Assembly (NCBI GenBank): GCA_947630095.1
Contig: CANRGI010000066.1
Location: 1 to 6,714, forward strand
Direction of reading: 5' to 3'
From: an uncultured Bacilli bacterium
GTDB taxonomy: Bacteria > Bacillota_I > Bacilli_A > RF39 > UBA660
Length of the DNA stretch: 6,714 nucleotides
Made by a program: the position numbers and the translations under genes. Below, one piece after another: positions 6,591-6,714 of the stretch (positions within the stretch are counted from its first letter, which is position 1; each line of letters opens with the position of its first letter). The notes under the pieces were generated by a model. That model saw only the letters and a program-made list of their open reading frames with translations. It did no database searches and had not been told where the DNA came from.

Positions 6591-6638
6591 AATTTATATA
6601 AAGTTCTAGGTATGTACCCTAAGTGAACTAATAATCAA

Positions 6639-6714
6639 TGGCGGTTCCGACGGGAATTGAACCCGCGATCCCTCGCGTGACAGGCGAGTGTGATAACCGC
6701 TACACCACGGAACC
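6639..6714 (-). tRNA. tRNA-Asp (anticodon GTC)
   Basis: The gene is a complete 76 nt with encoded CCA, beginning exactly at the right edge. The acceptor GGTTCCG pairs with CGGAACC, followed by discriminator G. The anticodon stem CTCGC/GCGAG holds the loop CTGTCAC with anticodon GTC at 6681-6679. The T loop is TTCAATT. It is probably co-transcribed with tRNA-Phe, an order common in Firmicute tRNA clusters. Confidence 0.97.

Noticed and set aside
6600..6625. Near-palindrome TAGGTATGTACCCTA between the tRNAs as a regulatory site
   Set aside because: Imperfect, short, and inside a probable tRNA transcript; nothing else supports a function.
1..6714. CRISPR array, insertion sequence or transposase
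   Set aside because: No regularly spaced repeats, terminal inverted repeats or transposase-like frames were seen on either strand.

Overview
The window is very AT-rich, with all genes on the minus strand. Its ribosome-binding sites are purine-rich (GGAGG, GAGGGG), its Cna-B/SpaA-like surface modules are of Gram-positive type, and the -35/-10 boxes are of sigma-A type. Together these suggest a low-GC Firmicute (Bacilli or Clostridia). UGA is used as a stop, and Trp is read from UGG throughout the long reading frames, so this is the standard code and not that of Mycoplasma. I cannot name the species.

Layout, in the direction of transcription (right to left): tRNA-Asp (exactly at the right edge), tRNA-Phe, a strong intrinsic terminator ending the tRNA unit, a near-consensus promoter with an extended -10, and a leader of about 100 nt with two short hairpins. 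A tight five-gene operon follows and runs off the left edge. Gene junctions are a 4-nt overlap, then gaps of 2, 9 and 5 nt. Each gene has its own good Shine-Dalgarno, usually built into the end of the gene before it, so the five products are probably made together.

The first three genes encode small proteins with one N-terminal membrane anchor and an extracellular beta-rich part: a SpaA/Cna-B-like protein, a thioester-domain (TED/TQXA-like) protein, and an Ig/Cna-B-like protein. None ends in a sortase signal. The last two genes encode multi-pass membrane proteins (six and four predicted helices) with long cytoplasmic C-terminal parts. Each cytoplasmic part carries the pattern L-R-N-x4-H-G in a helical context, which fits a HEPN domain. 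The second of these genes begins at GTG and is cut by the window edge.

Inference: the operon may join an outward-facing, TED/SpaA-type surface apparatus to two different membrane-held HEPN proteins inside the cell. This would be a surface-sensing or conflict/defence system with possible RNase output. I do not recognise it as a described system. The TED-like protein also seems to lack the cysteine needed for the internal thioester, so it may be a sensor or scaffold and not a covalent adhesin.
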